53,806 nt of DNA. It comes from an uncultured Flavobacteriales bacterium. Its GTDB lineage: Bacteria; Bacteroidota; Bacteroidia; Flavobacteriales_G; Salibacteraceae. The stretch's first letter is position 1; the number at the start of each line of letters is the position of its first letter. Position numbers and translations under genes: made by a program. Under the pieces are notes generated by a model. The model was not told where the DNA came from. It worked only from the letters and a program-made list of their open reading frames with translations, and searched no databases. Location: positions 1 through 53,806 of the forward strand of contig CAJVZZ010000018.1 in NCBI GenBank assembly GCA_913020435.1, written 5' to 3'. Positions 23,493-31,876 of the stretch are shown one piece after another.

Positions 23493-24257
23493 TTGAAAAC
23501 TGAGCAAAATAGATGGTTTATAGAACTAAGTTATAATGGTGCCGCCTTCAGTGGTTGGCAACGTCAGTTAAATGCTTCGTCTGTTCAGCAAACAATTGAA
23601 GAAGCTATCAGTATTATTTTTCAAAAACCTACGGAAATCTTAGGTTGTGGAAGAACCGATTCAGGAGTCCATGCAAAGTCCTACTTCGCGCATTTTGATA
23701 CTGAAATGTCATTTGAACCAGTTGATTTAGTATTTAAACTCAATAGCATTTTAAATAATGATATAGGAATTTCAAGGATTTGTTCTGTAGATAATGAGCT
23801 CCATGCTAGGTTTGATGCAACCTTAAGAACTTATAAGTACTTCGTTCTTTTTGAGAAAAATCCTTTTGAAATCCCCTTCAGTCATTATATCTATGGTACT
23901 AAACCAGATATAGAAAAAATGAATTTAGCAGCACAGCTGCTTTTAGGAGAGCATGATTTTTCTTGCTTCGAGAAAATAGGATCCGATAATTCTACCAGTA
24001 TTTGCAAAATATCGCATGCTAAATGGACTAAAAATGAAAGCGGTACTGTTTTCGAAATTTCAGCGAATAGATTTCTTAGAAATATGGTTCGAGCAATTAC
24101 AGGAACCTTGTTGGAAGTCGGTCTAGATGATATTTCAATAGAAAAATTCAAAACCATTCTTAAAAGTAAAGACCGAAGTCAAGCAGGTCCTTCAGCTCCA
24201 GCAAAGGGCTTATTCCTTTGGGAAATCACCTATCCAAATCTTAAAAGTTATGAGTGA
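23493..24257 (+). CDS. truA: tRNA pseudouridine(38-40) synthase
   Basis: 254 residues from TTG 23493. There is no alternative start: the conserved FIELSYNGAAFSGWQRQ begins at residue 9, as in other TruA proteins. The catalytic aspartate is Asp56 in GCGRTDSGVHA. Further TruA blocks are HARFDATLRTYKYF, GEHDFSCFEK and ANRFLRNMVRAITGTLLEVG near the C-terminus. The length is normal for the family. TruA isomerises uridines 38-40 in the tRNA anticodon arm. Its 3' end overlaps the ABC exporter start by up to 8 bp, so the two are co-translated. The promoter box lies only 5 bp upstream, suggesting a leaderless mRNA with a non-AUG start. Confidence 0.95.
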   Translation: MKTEQNRWFIELSYNGAAFSGWQRQLNASSVQQTIEEAISIIFQKPTEILGCGRTDSGVHAKSYFAHFDTEMSFEPVDLVFKLNSILNNDIGISRICSVDNELHARFDATLRTYKYFVLFEKNPFEIPFSHYIYGTKPDIEKMNLAAQLLLGEHDFSCFEKIGSDNSTSICKISHAKWTKNESGTVFEISANRFLRNMVRAITGTLLEVGLDDISIEKFKTILKSKDRSQAGPSAPAKGLFLWEITYPNLKSYE

Positions 24258-26010
24258 GATGACGGGTAACGTTTTCGATGTCAAGATATTTAAACGTGTC
24301 CTAAAGTACGTTCGGCCTTATCGAAAGCAGTTTAATTTTACAGCTTTACTTACCATAATACTTGCCTTCCTCGGTCCCTCTAGACCATTATTGGTTAAAT
24401 ATACTGTAGATAATTCAATTATCATCCCTGATTCAGAATTGCTGATAAAGCTGACTTTAGCCATGGTAGCATTGGTAATAATAGAAACGATTGTACAATT
24501 TTACCAAACCTACATGGCCAACTGGGTCGGTCAAAGTGTAATTAAAGACCTTAGAGAAGAGACTTTCCACAAAATTTCAGCATTCAAACTCAAGTATTTC
24601 GATCAAACGCCAATAGGAACTATGGTAACTAGAGTAGTTTCTGATATTGAAACCATTGCTGACTTATTCTCGAATGGTATCCTCATTATAATTGGAGATA
24701 TCATGAAACTTTTAGTTGTAATTATAATAATGTTCATCACTGATTGGCGTTTGGCTTTGCTCAGTTTGGCTTCAATTCCACTATTATTAGTGGCTACTAA
24801 AATGTTTAATAAGTCCATTAAATCAGCTTTTCAAGATGTAAGAACCGAGGTTTCTAGACTGAACGCGTTTATTCAGGAGCATCTAACGGGGATGAGTATT
24901 GTTCAGATTTTTAATCGTGAACAAAAGGAATATGAAAAATTTAAAGGGATAAATAAAAAACATAGAAACGCACATGTTAGAACGGTTTGGGCCAATGCTA
25001 TCTTTTTTCCAATTGTAGAGTTATTCAGTGCAACTTCTCTTGCCTTATTAGTTTGGCTTGGCTCCAAAGGAATTATAGATGAGAAAATAACATTTGGAAG
25101 TCTCCTTGCGTTTATCTTATACATTCACATGCTATTCCGCCCTATCCGACAACTTGCTGACCGATTCAACACATTGCAATTGGGAATGGTCAGTTCCGAA
25201 AGGGTTTTTCGAGTATTGGATACAGATGCGAAAATTGAAAATACAGGAAACATAATACTGAATAATCCAAAAGGGCTGATTGATTTTAAGAATGTCTGGT
25301 TTGCATATAATGAGCCTGAATGGATTCTTAGAGACATTAACTTTACAGTCGCTCCAGGTGAAAAAGTTGCTTTAGTAGGGCCAACAGGAGCGGGAAAATC
25401 CTCTATTATAAATCTTCTTGGACGATTCTATGAATACCAAAAAGGGTCTGTGAGTATTGACGGAAACTTGATTCAAGACATTGACTTACAATCGCTAAGA
25501 AAACATGTAGGAATTGTGGTTCAAGACGTTTTCTTATTCTCAGACACCATCTACAATAATATTACACTCAACAATCCTAGAATTTCAATGGAGGAAGTTA
25601 GAACAGCTGCTAAGGAAATTGGTGCTGATGATTTCATTATGCGATTGCCTGGTGATTACCAATATGCAGTTGGTGAGCGCGGGGGAACTTTATCTGTTGG
25701 ACAAAGACAATTATTAGCCTTTATACGTGCTTACCTCTATAACCCTGGTATTCTAATATTGGACGAGGCTACATCATCTGTCGATACTGAATCGGAAGAA
25801 ATGATTCAAAAAGCTACGGAAAAAATCACTGAAAATCGGACTTCAATTATTATCGCTCACCGTTTAGCAACAATTCAAAAATCGGATAGGATTATGATAG
25901 TTGATGACGGAAAAATCATTGAAAGTGGAAGTCATTCAGAATTATTAAAGAAAAATGGTTTTTACAAAAACTTATATGACATGCAATTCGCAACTGAATT
26001 AGAATCATGA
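24250..26010 (+). CDS. ABC exporter, fused permease and ATPase (MsbA-like)
   Basis: 586 residues from ATG 24250, which overlaps truA; ATG 24259 just after the truA stop is an equally good start. Residues about 10-310 form the six-helix exporter core, and residues about 340-580 the nucleotide-binding domain. The domain shows Walker A (GPTGAGKSS, about 376), the Q-loop (VVQDVFLFSDTI), signature LSVGQRQLL (about 480; the usual GGQ is VGQ), Walker B ILILDEATSS (about 500) and the switch His in IIIAHRLAT. It works as a dimer. MsbA-type transporters flip lipid A or drugs; LpxK is encoded 1.7 kb away on the other strand, which is suggestive only. ATGA overlap with the next gene indicates one operon truA-ABC-peptidase. 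Confidence 0.9.
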   Translation: MSEMTGNVFDVKIFKRVLKYVRPYRKQFNFTALLTIILAFLGPSRPLLVKYTVDNSIIIPDSELLIKLTLAMVALVIIETIVQFYQTYMANWVGQSVIKDLREETFHKISAFKLKYFDQTPIGTMVTRVVSDIETIADLFSNGILIIIGDIMKLLVVIIIMFITDWRLALLSLASIPLLLVATKMFNKSIKSAFQDVRTEVSRLNAFIQEHLTGMSIVQIFNREQKEYEKFKGINKKHRNAHVRTVWANAIFFPIVELFSATSLALLVWLGSKGIIDEKITFGSLLAFILYIHMLFRPIRQLADRFNTLQLGMVSSERVFRVLDTDAKIENTGNIILNNPKGLIDFKNVWFAYNEPEWILRDINFTVAPGEKVALVGPTGAGKSSIINLLGRFYEYQKGSVSIDGNLIQDIDLQSLRKHVGIVVQDVFLFSDTIYNNITLNNPRISMEEVRTAAKEIGADDFIMRLPGDYQYAVGERGGTLSVGQRQLLAFIRAYLYNPGILILDEATSSVDTESEEMIQKATEKITENRTSIIIAHRLATIQKSDRIMIVDDGKIIESGSHSELLKKNGFYKNLYDMQFATELES

Positions 26011-26909
26011 TAAAAGGCTATATCTTGCTGCTTACCTGCTTATCAATTGGATCTTTAGCAGCACAAGATTCTAAAAGTACATCTCGTGAAAATCTTGATT
26101 TTGAAGCAGATAAAATCGTTAAAGAGGCTACAACTAATATATTGAATTACATTGGTTTACCTCCAGATTTCAAGGTGGTTCAATTAAATATTCCCAATGT
26201 CATCGCTTACACCAAACATGGAGATCGCTATATAGGATACAATCCAAAATTTATTCAACGATTGCGAATTCAATCTGAAACCGATTGGAGTGCATATAGT
26301 GTTTTGGCGCATGAAATAGGCCATCATCTTGCAGGCCACACAGAAAAAAATGGCAGATCAAATCCAGGAAATGAATTAGTTGCAGATCATTTCAGTGGTT
26401 TTATTCTTCAGCGAATGGGCGCTACATTGGCTCAAGCTGAATCTGCTTTGCTAAGTTTAGAAAAAATTGGTGGTATTTCGGATACCATCCATCATCCTCC
26501 GGTTAATTCTCGAATTACCTCCTTGGCAGAAGGTTGGATGCAAGCTGCTTCGTTAAATTTAAATCATAAGATTTTAGAGAAGATAGACAACCCTGAAGCT
26601 CCCTCAACTAATGTGTATCAATATAAGTGCACATTTAATGGTGACGAAAACGTTTATTACATAAATCAAAATGATCAAGTAATCTGGTTTAACGAACGAG
26701 GCAGGCCTATTGAAATTGGAAAAAAAATGCCATCTGAAACAACCAATTTTGCATGGAATATTAAGTATGGAAGAAGTGTATATGGCGTTGATGCTAAGGG
26801 AGTTATTTGGTCTAATACCAACTACAGCTCGAGTTTTAAAGTCGGAATAATTGATAAATTCGATTACAACCCAAATCAGATTGAAGAACATACAGAACCT
26901 GAGAAATAG
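26007..26909 (+). CDS. M48-like zinc metalloprotease, secreted
   Basis: 300 residues from ATG 26007, which overlaps the ABC stop as ATGA. The signal peptide ends at SLAAQ. The zinc motif is HEIGHH at residues 101-106, with the third ligand and helix in ELVADHFSGFIL about 20 residues later, the arrangement of M48-type gluzincins. The rest, including SRITSLAEGW, is consistent with that clan. The last 100 residues (YYINQNDQVIWFNERGRPIE, VYGVDAKGVIW) look like two copies of a small beta unit, perhaps a substrate-binding domain. It probably acts in periplasmic protein quality control. Coupling to the exporter is seen in the overlap but unexplained. It meets the PNP gene tail to tail with a 2-bp gap and no visible terminator. 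Confidence 0.82.
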   Translation: MIKGYILLLTCLSIGSLAAQDSKSTSRENLDFEADKIVKEATTNILNYIGLPPDFKVVQLNIPNVIAYTKHGDRYIGYNPKFIQRLRIQSETDWSAYSVLAHEIGHHLAGHTEKNGRSNPGNELVADHFSGFILQRMGATLAQAESALLSLEKIGGISDTIHHPPVNSRITSLAEGWMQAASLNLNHKILEKIDNPEAPSTNVYQYKCTFNGDENVYYINQNDQVIWFNERGRPIEIGKKMPSETTNFAWNIKYGRSVYGVDAKGVIWSNTNYSSSFKVGIIDKFDYNPNQIEEHTEPEK

Positions 26910-26911
26910 AT

Positions 26912-27724
26912 CTACAAACTTCGAATAAGTTCAGTAAAAATAGTAGTCATTAAGGGCTCTGCATTATTTGCAACCTCTTGCACATCAGTATGTGTTACTT
27001 CTACAATTTTTCCTTCCACACCCAAATCAGAAATTATAGAACAGGCAAAACACGGAATTCCCATATGGCGAGCCGCAATAACTTCTGGAACGGTCGACAT
27101 TCCAACTACATCGGCACCAATAACTCTTACGTATTTATATTCTGCTGGGGTTTCTAAACAAGGACCGCTTACTCCTGCATAAACACCTTCTTGAACTTTA
27201 ATGTCATTTTGTGTTGCAATCTTATGCGCCTTAGCAATCATAGACTTATCATAAGCTTCACTCATATCGGGAAACCTTGTTCCTAATTCGTCAATGTTTG
27301 ATCCCATTAACGGATTATCACCAAACAAATTAATATGGTCATTTATGATCATTAAATCTCCAATTTCATAAGTTTCGTTGACTCCGCCGCATGCGTTAGA
27401 AAGTAACAAGTGTTTAATTCCCAGTTGCTTCATAACACGAATTGGAAAAACTACCTTATTCATCCCATAGCCTTCGTAAAAATGAAATCGTCCTTGCATA
27501 GCAACAACATTTTTCCCACCTAATTTTCCGAAAATTAATTTACCGGCATGTCCTTCGACTGTTGAAATAGGAAAGTTTGGAATATCAGAATAATTCAATT
27601 CTAACTCTGCCTCAATCTTATCTGCTAATCCGCCTAAACCCGAACCTAGAACGATTCCAACGCTAGGCTGATTTTGAATTTTACTTCTTAAGAAATTAGC
27701 AGTGTTATTTATTTCTTGTAACAT
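26912..27724 (-). CDS. Purine-nucleoside phosphorylase (trimeric, PNP class I)
   Basis: 270 residues from ATG 27724. The phosphate-binding loop is VLGSGLGGLADKI near residue 26. Further signature blocks are GRFHFYEGYGMNKVVFPIRV, the active-site segment SNACGGVN, GVSGPCLETPAEYK, and the base-binding region VVGMSTVPEVIAARHMGI. Length and order are those of the low-molecular-mass trimeric PNPs acting on guanosine and inosine: nucleoside plus phosphate gives base plus ribose-1-phosphate. The gene begins inside the end of lpxK (20-bp overlap), so the two are translated from one mRNA although their pathways differ. Confidence 0.94.
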   Translation of the reverse strand: MLQEINNTANFLRSKIQNQPSVGIVLGSGLGGLADKIEAELELNYSDIPNFPISTVEGHAGKLIFGKLGGKNVVAMQGRFHFYEGYGMNKVVFPIRVMKQLGIKHLLLSNACGGVNETYEIGDLMIINDHINLFGDNPLMGSNIDELGTRFPDMSEAYDKSMIAKAHKIATQNDIKVQEGVYAGVSGPCLETPAEYKYVRVIGADVVGMSTVPEVIAARHMGIPCFACSIISDLGVEGKIVEVTHTDVQEVANNAEPLMTTIFTELIRSL

Positions 27725-28766
27725 ATTCTATAATTTGTTCATCAAATTCCTCTTTGTCCTTTCCATGAAATTGTACTTGAACAGGAATAAAATAGATGGG
27801 TTTATCTCCCAATAGTTCTTTAATTCCAGCCGATTGCAACCGAACAGCATCCTTCTCGGTAGTAATAATAATTTTATTTTTTCCTTTTATTTGATCAAAT
27901 TCTCTAAGAATTTTCATAATGTCATTGATCATAAAGTTATGGTGATCTCCAAACCTCAAATGACGAATTGAATTGACTGTATCCTTTAAGTGATATTCCA
28001 AAATAGAAGGTTTTGCAATTCCCGTAAATAGTAGAATATCTTTTTCTTTTCCTAGTTTGATATTCTTTGGATGATTGTTTTCATAAACTGGCTTTATACT
28101 ATTGTAGGACAAATAGGAGAAATAAACCTTTTGGTAAGGTTTTGTCTTCAATTGTTTACGAATTGCTCTCGCATCAACAGGTGAGAATATGGATGGACAT
28201 TTAGTAACTACAATAACATCAGCACGCAGCGCACCCCATTGCGGTTCTCTTAAACCACCGGTAGGCAGCATAATATCCTTGATATATAATTTGCTGTAAT
28301 CTGTCAATAAAATTGAAAGCCCCGGTTTTAAAGACCTGTGCTGAAAAGCATCATCCAAAATAACACATTTAGTCTCAGGGTATTTTTCGATAATATTTTT
28401 GATACCACGATTCCGATTAGCATCAACAAATACGTTTAAGTATGGATAATTATCTTTAAAAACTTTAGGTTCATCTCCTACATCCAAAAACGAGTGATTG
28501 GGAGATACCTTAATAAAGCCAGTGGTTTTTCGTCCATAACCCCTGCTTAAAGTGGCAATTTTAATTTTTCTTTTTAATAGGCGTATTAAATATTCAACAT
28601 GTGGACTTTTCCCTGTCCCACCCATAGATAAATTCCCAACAGAAATAACTGGAAAATCATGCTTTTTAGAACTCAAAAAACCCATGTCATAGAAGAAATT
28701 TCTCAAAGTCGTTATACCTCCATAGACAAAGGCAAGGGGATACAGAAAAAATCTAATTATTTTCAT
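27705..28766 (-). CDS. lpxK: Tetraacyldisaccharide 4'-kinase
   Basis: 353 residues from ATG 28766. The N-terminal membrane-associated helix (RFFLYPLAFVYGGITTLRNF) is followed by the kinase P-loop SVGNLSMGGTGKSPHVEYLI at about residues 41-60, which includes the LpxK-specific GNL-GGTGK. The motifs LSRGYGRKTTGF, GDEPKVF, ILDDAFQHRSL and ADVIVVTKCP follow in the expected order. The enzyme phosphorylates the 4' position of the lipid A disaccharide at the inner membrane using ATP, giving lipid IVA. Single-copy and intact, it shows that the organism makes lipid A. It overlaps the PNP start by 20 bp. Confidence 0.95.
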   Translation of the reverse strand: MKIIRFFLYPLAFVYGGITTLRNFFYDMGFLSSKKHDFPVISVGNLSMGGTGKSPHVEYLIRLLKRKIKIATLSRGYGRKTTGFIKVSPNHSFLDVGDEPKVFKDNYPYLNVFVDANRNRGIKNIIEKYPETKCVILDDAFQHRSLKPGLSILLTDYSKLYIKDIMLPTGGLREPQWGALRADVIVVTKCPSIFSPVDARAIRKQLKTKPYQKVYFSYLSYNSIKPVYENNHPKNIKLGKEKDILLFTGIAKPSILEYHLKDTVNSIRHLRFGDHHNFMINDIMKILREFDQIKGKNKIIITTEKDAVRLQSAGIKELLGDKPIYFIPVQVQFHGKDKEEFDEQIIEYVTRNK

Positions 28767-29189
28767 TGACGTGCGAAGTTAAAAGTTTAAGCATCTTAAG
28801 CATACATTATATGTATTTCTGTAATCACCTTCACCAATTCACTCTCAATAAGCCGCTCCGCAACGATTACAGTCAGAATAAGGACCGCAATTTTCTATTC
28901 ATATGTAATGTAAAAGAACTCTGCGTGCTCTAGACCGACACATTCCATTATGGAGGAGAACTTCATTGAACGTCTTAATGCCCAGCATATCTGCTCTAGA
29001 AAATGACTGATACGATACCACCAAGTACTTTTAGTGTTCCTATTCAAGCTGAAAATAACCACTGGATTATTTTAGATGATTAGAATTAATCGATAATTAC
29101 TCCCAAACCTTTATCTCCGTCAAAATGTGAGCGAATTGAAATAAAAATTAATCAAAACTCCGATTTTCAATTCAAAGCAAGGGAAAAAC
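28767..29189. other. Non-coding stretch
   Basis: The 420 bp between divergent genes has no protein-like frame longer than about 26 codons. One such frame, MTDTIPPSTFSVPIQAENNH at 29003, may be chance. No RNA gene or terminator was seen. Confidence 0.4.
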
Positions 29190-29197
29190 TAATTTTG
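29190..29197 (+). promoter_or_regulatory. -7 box TAATTTTG for the Nif3 gene
   Basis: A perfect TANNTTTG match ending 19 bases before ATG 29217. Confidence 0.55.
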
Positions 29198-29216
29198 AGT
29201 TTGAAAATTCAATAAC

Positions 29217-30311
29217 ATGAAACTCGCTCAAATTATACAGGCACTCGAAAGTCTAGCTCCCCAAACCCTGCAGGAATCCTACGATAATTCTGGATTGTTG
29301 GTAGGAAACCAAGAAATGGAAATTTCGGGTGCTTTGATCTGCTTAGATTCTATTGAGGAGGTCATTAATGAGGCCATTTCCAAAAAATGCAACTTGGTCA
29401 TCGCCCACCATCCAATCGTTTTTAAGGGTCTGAAGAGTCTCACTGGAAAAAACTATATCGAACGAACGATATTAAAAGCAATCAAAAACGACATTGCTAT
29501 TTATGCCATTCACACGAATTTAGATAATGTTCAGCAAGGTGTAAACGCTAAAATTGGAGAACTACTAGGCATTGATCATCCTAAAATTCTGCTACCAAAA
29601 AATAAAATTATTGAAAAATTAGTGACTTACTGCCCAACTGAACAGGCAATTGAAGTAAGAGATGGATTGTTTTCTGCTGGAGCAGGAAACATTGGGAATT
29701 ATTCTGAATGTTCCTTCAGCTCTATTGGTACTGGAACGTTTACTGCAAATGAAAATGCAACCCCATTTGTAGGAACACGAAATGAAAAACACCATGAAGA
29801 AGAACATAAGATTGAAGTAGTTTTTGAAAACTATAATCGATCTAAGGTTTTGGCAAAACTCAACGAATGTCACCCCTACGAAGTGGTTGCTTACAGTCTA
29901 TACTCTACTTTAAACAGTCACCCTAACATTGGTTCAGGTATGTTTGGTGAATTAGACCAAGAATTAGAAATCAATGCATTCTTTGAATTACTAAAGCGGA
30001 AATTCAAGTTGAAAATCATCAGACATACAACAGGAACAAAATCGATTGTAAAAAAAATAGCCTGGTGTGGCGGTTCAGGAAGCTTTTTATTAGATCGAGC
30101 AAAAGCGGTTAAAGCAGATGTTTTTGTCACTGGAGACTTTAAGTATCATGAGTTTTTTGACCATGAGAATAATTTAGTAATTGCAGACATTGGTCACTAC
30201 GAAAGTGAACAATTCACAATTGACTTATTAGGCGATTTTCTGAAGGAAAAATTCCCTAAATTTGCAGTCCATTTGACGAAAATAAACACAAATCCGGTAA
30301 ACTACTATTAA
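29217..30311 (+). CDS. Nif3-like dinuclear metal centre protein
   Basis: 364 residues from ATG 29217. Metal-site residues are visible: VIAHHPIVFKGLKSL (His64-His65), the aspartate in IHTNLDNV and, at the C-terminus, IADIGHYESEQ (His and Glu). The central domain of about 130 residues between the two Nif3 halves, containing KLVTYCP and HPYEVVAYSLYS, is the PII-like insert (YqfO type), which accounts for the length. The family is conserved, and some members have been described as GTP cyclohydrolase type 2, but the physiological role is not settled. The next gene begins 10 bp downstream; this pairing with a coiled-coil/zinc-ribbon protein is common in bacteria. Confidence 0.93.
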   Translation: MKLAQIIQALESLAPQTLQESYDNSGLLVGNQEMEISGALICLDSIEEVINEAISKKCNLVIAHHPIVFKGLKSLTGKNYIERTILKAIKNDIAIYAIHTNLDNVQQGVNAKIGELLGIDHPKILLPKNKIIEKLVTYCPTEQAIEVRDGLFSAGAGNIGNYSECSFSSIGTGTFTANENATPFVGTRNEKHHEEEHKIEVVFENYNRSKVLAKLNECHPYEVVAYSLYSTLNSHPNIGSGMFGELDQELEINAFFELLKRKFKLKIIRHTTGTKSIVKKIAWCGGSGSFLLDRAKAVKADVFVTGDFKYHEFFDHENNLVIADIGHYESEQFTIDLLGDFLKEKFPKFAVHLTKINTNPVNYY

Positions 30312-30321
30312 TTAAGTATAT

Positions 30322-31098
30322 ATGGCTAAAAAAGCTGCAGTTGCAAGTATCGAAGAGAAGTTAAGATCATTATACGACTTACAATTAATTGATTCTAAGA
30401 TCGATGAAATCCGTGCGACTAGAGGTGAATTACCTAAGGAAGTTGGAAATTTAGAAGATGAAATTGAAGAAATTCAAAGTCGTGTAGACAAGCTGAATGG
30501 CGAAATCACTTCTTTAGATGGTGACATTTCTAAGAAAAAACTAACAATAAAAGATTCTGAAGCTCAAATTAAGAGGTTCAATAAACAATTAGAGGAAGTA
30601 AAAAACAACAGAGAGTTTGAAGCTCTTACTAAGGAAGTTGAATTCCAGAACTTGGAAATTGAGTTAGCTGAGAAAAGAATAAACGAATACAAGGTTAAAA
30701 TTGCTAACAAAAAAGAAGTTCTTGGCTTGGCTGATGAGAAGTTGAAAGAGCGTTCTGAAGATTTGGCTGTCAAAAAAGGCGAATTGGATAACATCGTTTC
30801 TGCAAACGAGAAGAAAGAAAAAGCACTTACCAAATTATCTGATGACTATGCAACGAAAATCGAAATTCGTCTGTTAGAAGGTTATAAAAGAATTAGAAAT
30901 AACTCTATTCACGGATTAGCAGTTGTTCCTGTAATTGACGGAGCTACACAAGGTTCTTTCTTCATGATTCCACCTCAACGTGAGTTGGACATAAGAGCAA
31001 GAAAGAAAATCATTATCAGCGAACACTGTGGTAGAATTTTGGTTGATGAAGAATTAGCAAATGAAGAAACAGAAAAAATGACTGCTATTTTTAAATAG
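30322..31098 (+). CDS. Coiled-coil protein with degenerate C4 zinc ribbon
   Basis: 258 residues from ATG 30322. Residues about 15-180 form a long antiparallel coiled coil (KEVGNLEDEIEEIQSRVDKL, KRFNKQLEEVKNNREFEALT). The conserved NNREFEALTKE turn is typical of the family. The C-terminal 60 residues correspond to the zinc ribbon, with IPPQRELDIR and HCGRILVD in the right places. Of the usual four cysteines only the one in HCGR remains. The first CxxC position reads GSFFMIP and the residue before EHCG is Ser. The rest of the domain is well preserved, so zinc binding appears to be lost while the protein stays under selection. It probably binds DNA, RNA or a protein partner. It forms an operon with nif3 and ends at a terminator. 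Confidence 0.85.
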   Translation: MAKKAAVASIEEKLRSLYDLQLIDSKIDEIRATRGELPKEVGNLEDEIEEIQSRVDKLNGEITSLDGDISKKKLTIKDSEAQIKRFNKQLEEVKNNREFEALTKEVEFQNLEIELAEKRINEYKVKIANKKEVLGLADEKLKERSEDLAVKKGELDNIVSANEKKEKALTKLSDDYATKIEIRLLEGYKRIRNNSIHGLAVVPVIDGATQGSFFMIPPQRELDIRARKKIIISEHCGRILVDEELANEETEKMTAIFK

Positions 31099-31120
31099 TC
31101 ACTTTTACATAAGATTAAGG

Positions 31121-31157
31121 AAGCCCTTCTCATTAATTTGAGAGGGGCTTTTTATTT
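31121..31157 (+). terminator. Intrinsic terminator of the Nif3 operon
   Basis: AAGCCCTTCTCA pairs with TGAGAGGGGCTT and is followed by a T-tract, 22 bp after the stop codon. Confidence 0.9.
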
Positions 31158-31259
31158 ACTTTAGTTAAATGCTAGCTAAAATCAAAAACGAGTAAATGTG
31201 CTTATAAGACACTAGCTTTATTGACTCGGACATAGCAGTAAATAACTAAAACCTCTACT

Positions 31260-31847
31260 ATGAATACTATTCTAAATCAAAATCTATTTTTTATCAAAGA
31301 GCATGTTGGAATGTTCAAGGCAGCCAACAATTACGATATTTACAATCCCGATAATCAAAAAATGATAATGAGTTGTCGTGAAGAAAATCTTGGTTTTTTC
31401 ACCAAAATATTAAGATTTACAGACTACAAAAGAATGACTCCTTTCGATGTACAGATCAAAACTACTTCAGGAGAAAAAGTATTAACCGTAAAACGAGGTG
31501 TTTCCATCTTTGTATCTACTGTTGATGTTTTTGATGAAAACGATATTCTAGTTGGTAAATTCAAACAGAAGTTCTTTTCAATTGGTGGTAAGTTCAATGT
31601 GCTAAATGCTAATGAAGAAATATTGTGTAAGCTACAAGGCAAGTGGACTAGCTGGGATTTTAAATTTACAGACGATAATAGAGAGTATGGGCATGTGAGT
31701 AAAAAATGGGCGGGATTAGGCAAAGAAATGTTCACCAGTGCAGATAATTATATGCTCGAAATTAACGATACGGTTCACGCATCTGATCCTTTGAGAGTTT
31801 TAATTCTTGCAGCAGTAATTTGTATCGATATGGTTTTAAAAGAATAA
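31260..31847 (+). CDS. Phospholipid scramblase-related (LURP-one-like) protein
   Basis: 195 residues from ATG 31260 with no signal peptide. The fold is indicated by repeated beta segments around a central helix: LFFIKEHVGMFKAANNYDIY, VQIKTTSGEKVLTVKRG, VGKFKQKFFSIGGKFNVLN, and the C-terminal YMLEINDT, ending in a hydrophobic helix, RVLILAAVICIDMVL. This is the Tubby/scramblase-like pattern known in bacteria as scramblase-related. Bacterial members have no proven activity. It stands alone, and its stop is 29 bp from the tail of the FadL-like gene on the other strand. Confidence 0.75.
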   Translation: MNTILNQNLFFIKEHVGMFKAANNYDIYNPDNQKMIMSCREENLGFFTKILRFTDYKRMTPFDVQIKTTSGEKVLTVKRGVSIFVSTVDVFDENDILVGKFKQKFFSIGGKFNVLNANEEILCKLQGKWTSWDFKFTDDNREYGHVSKKWAGLGKEMFTSADNYMLEINDTVHASDPLRVLILAAVICIDMVLKE

Positions 31848-31876
31848 AATGTTACAATGGAGACGTTTTACTTAAC

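Noticed and set aside
26909-26912. Terminator between the M48-like and PNP genes
   Set aside because: The convergent genes are only 2 bp apart and no hairpin is present in or near the junction.
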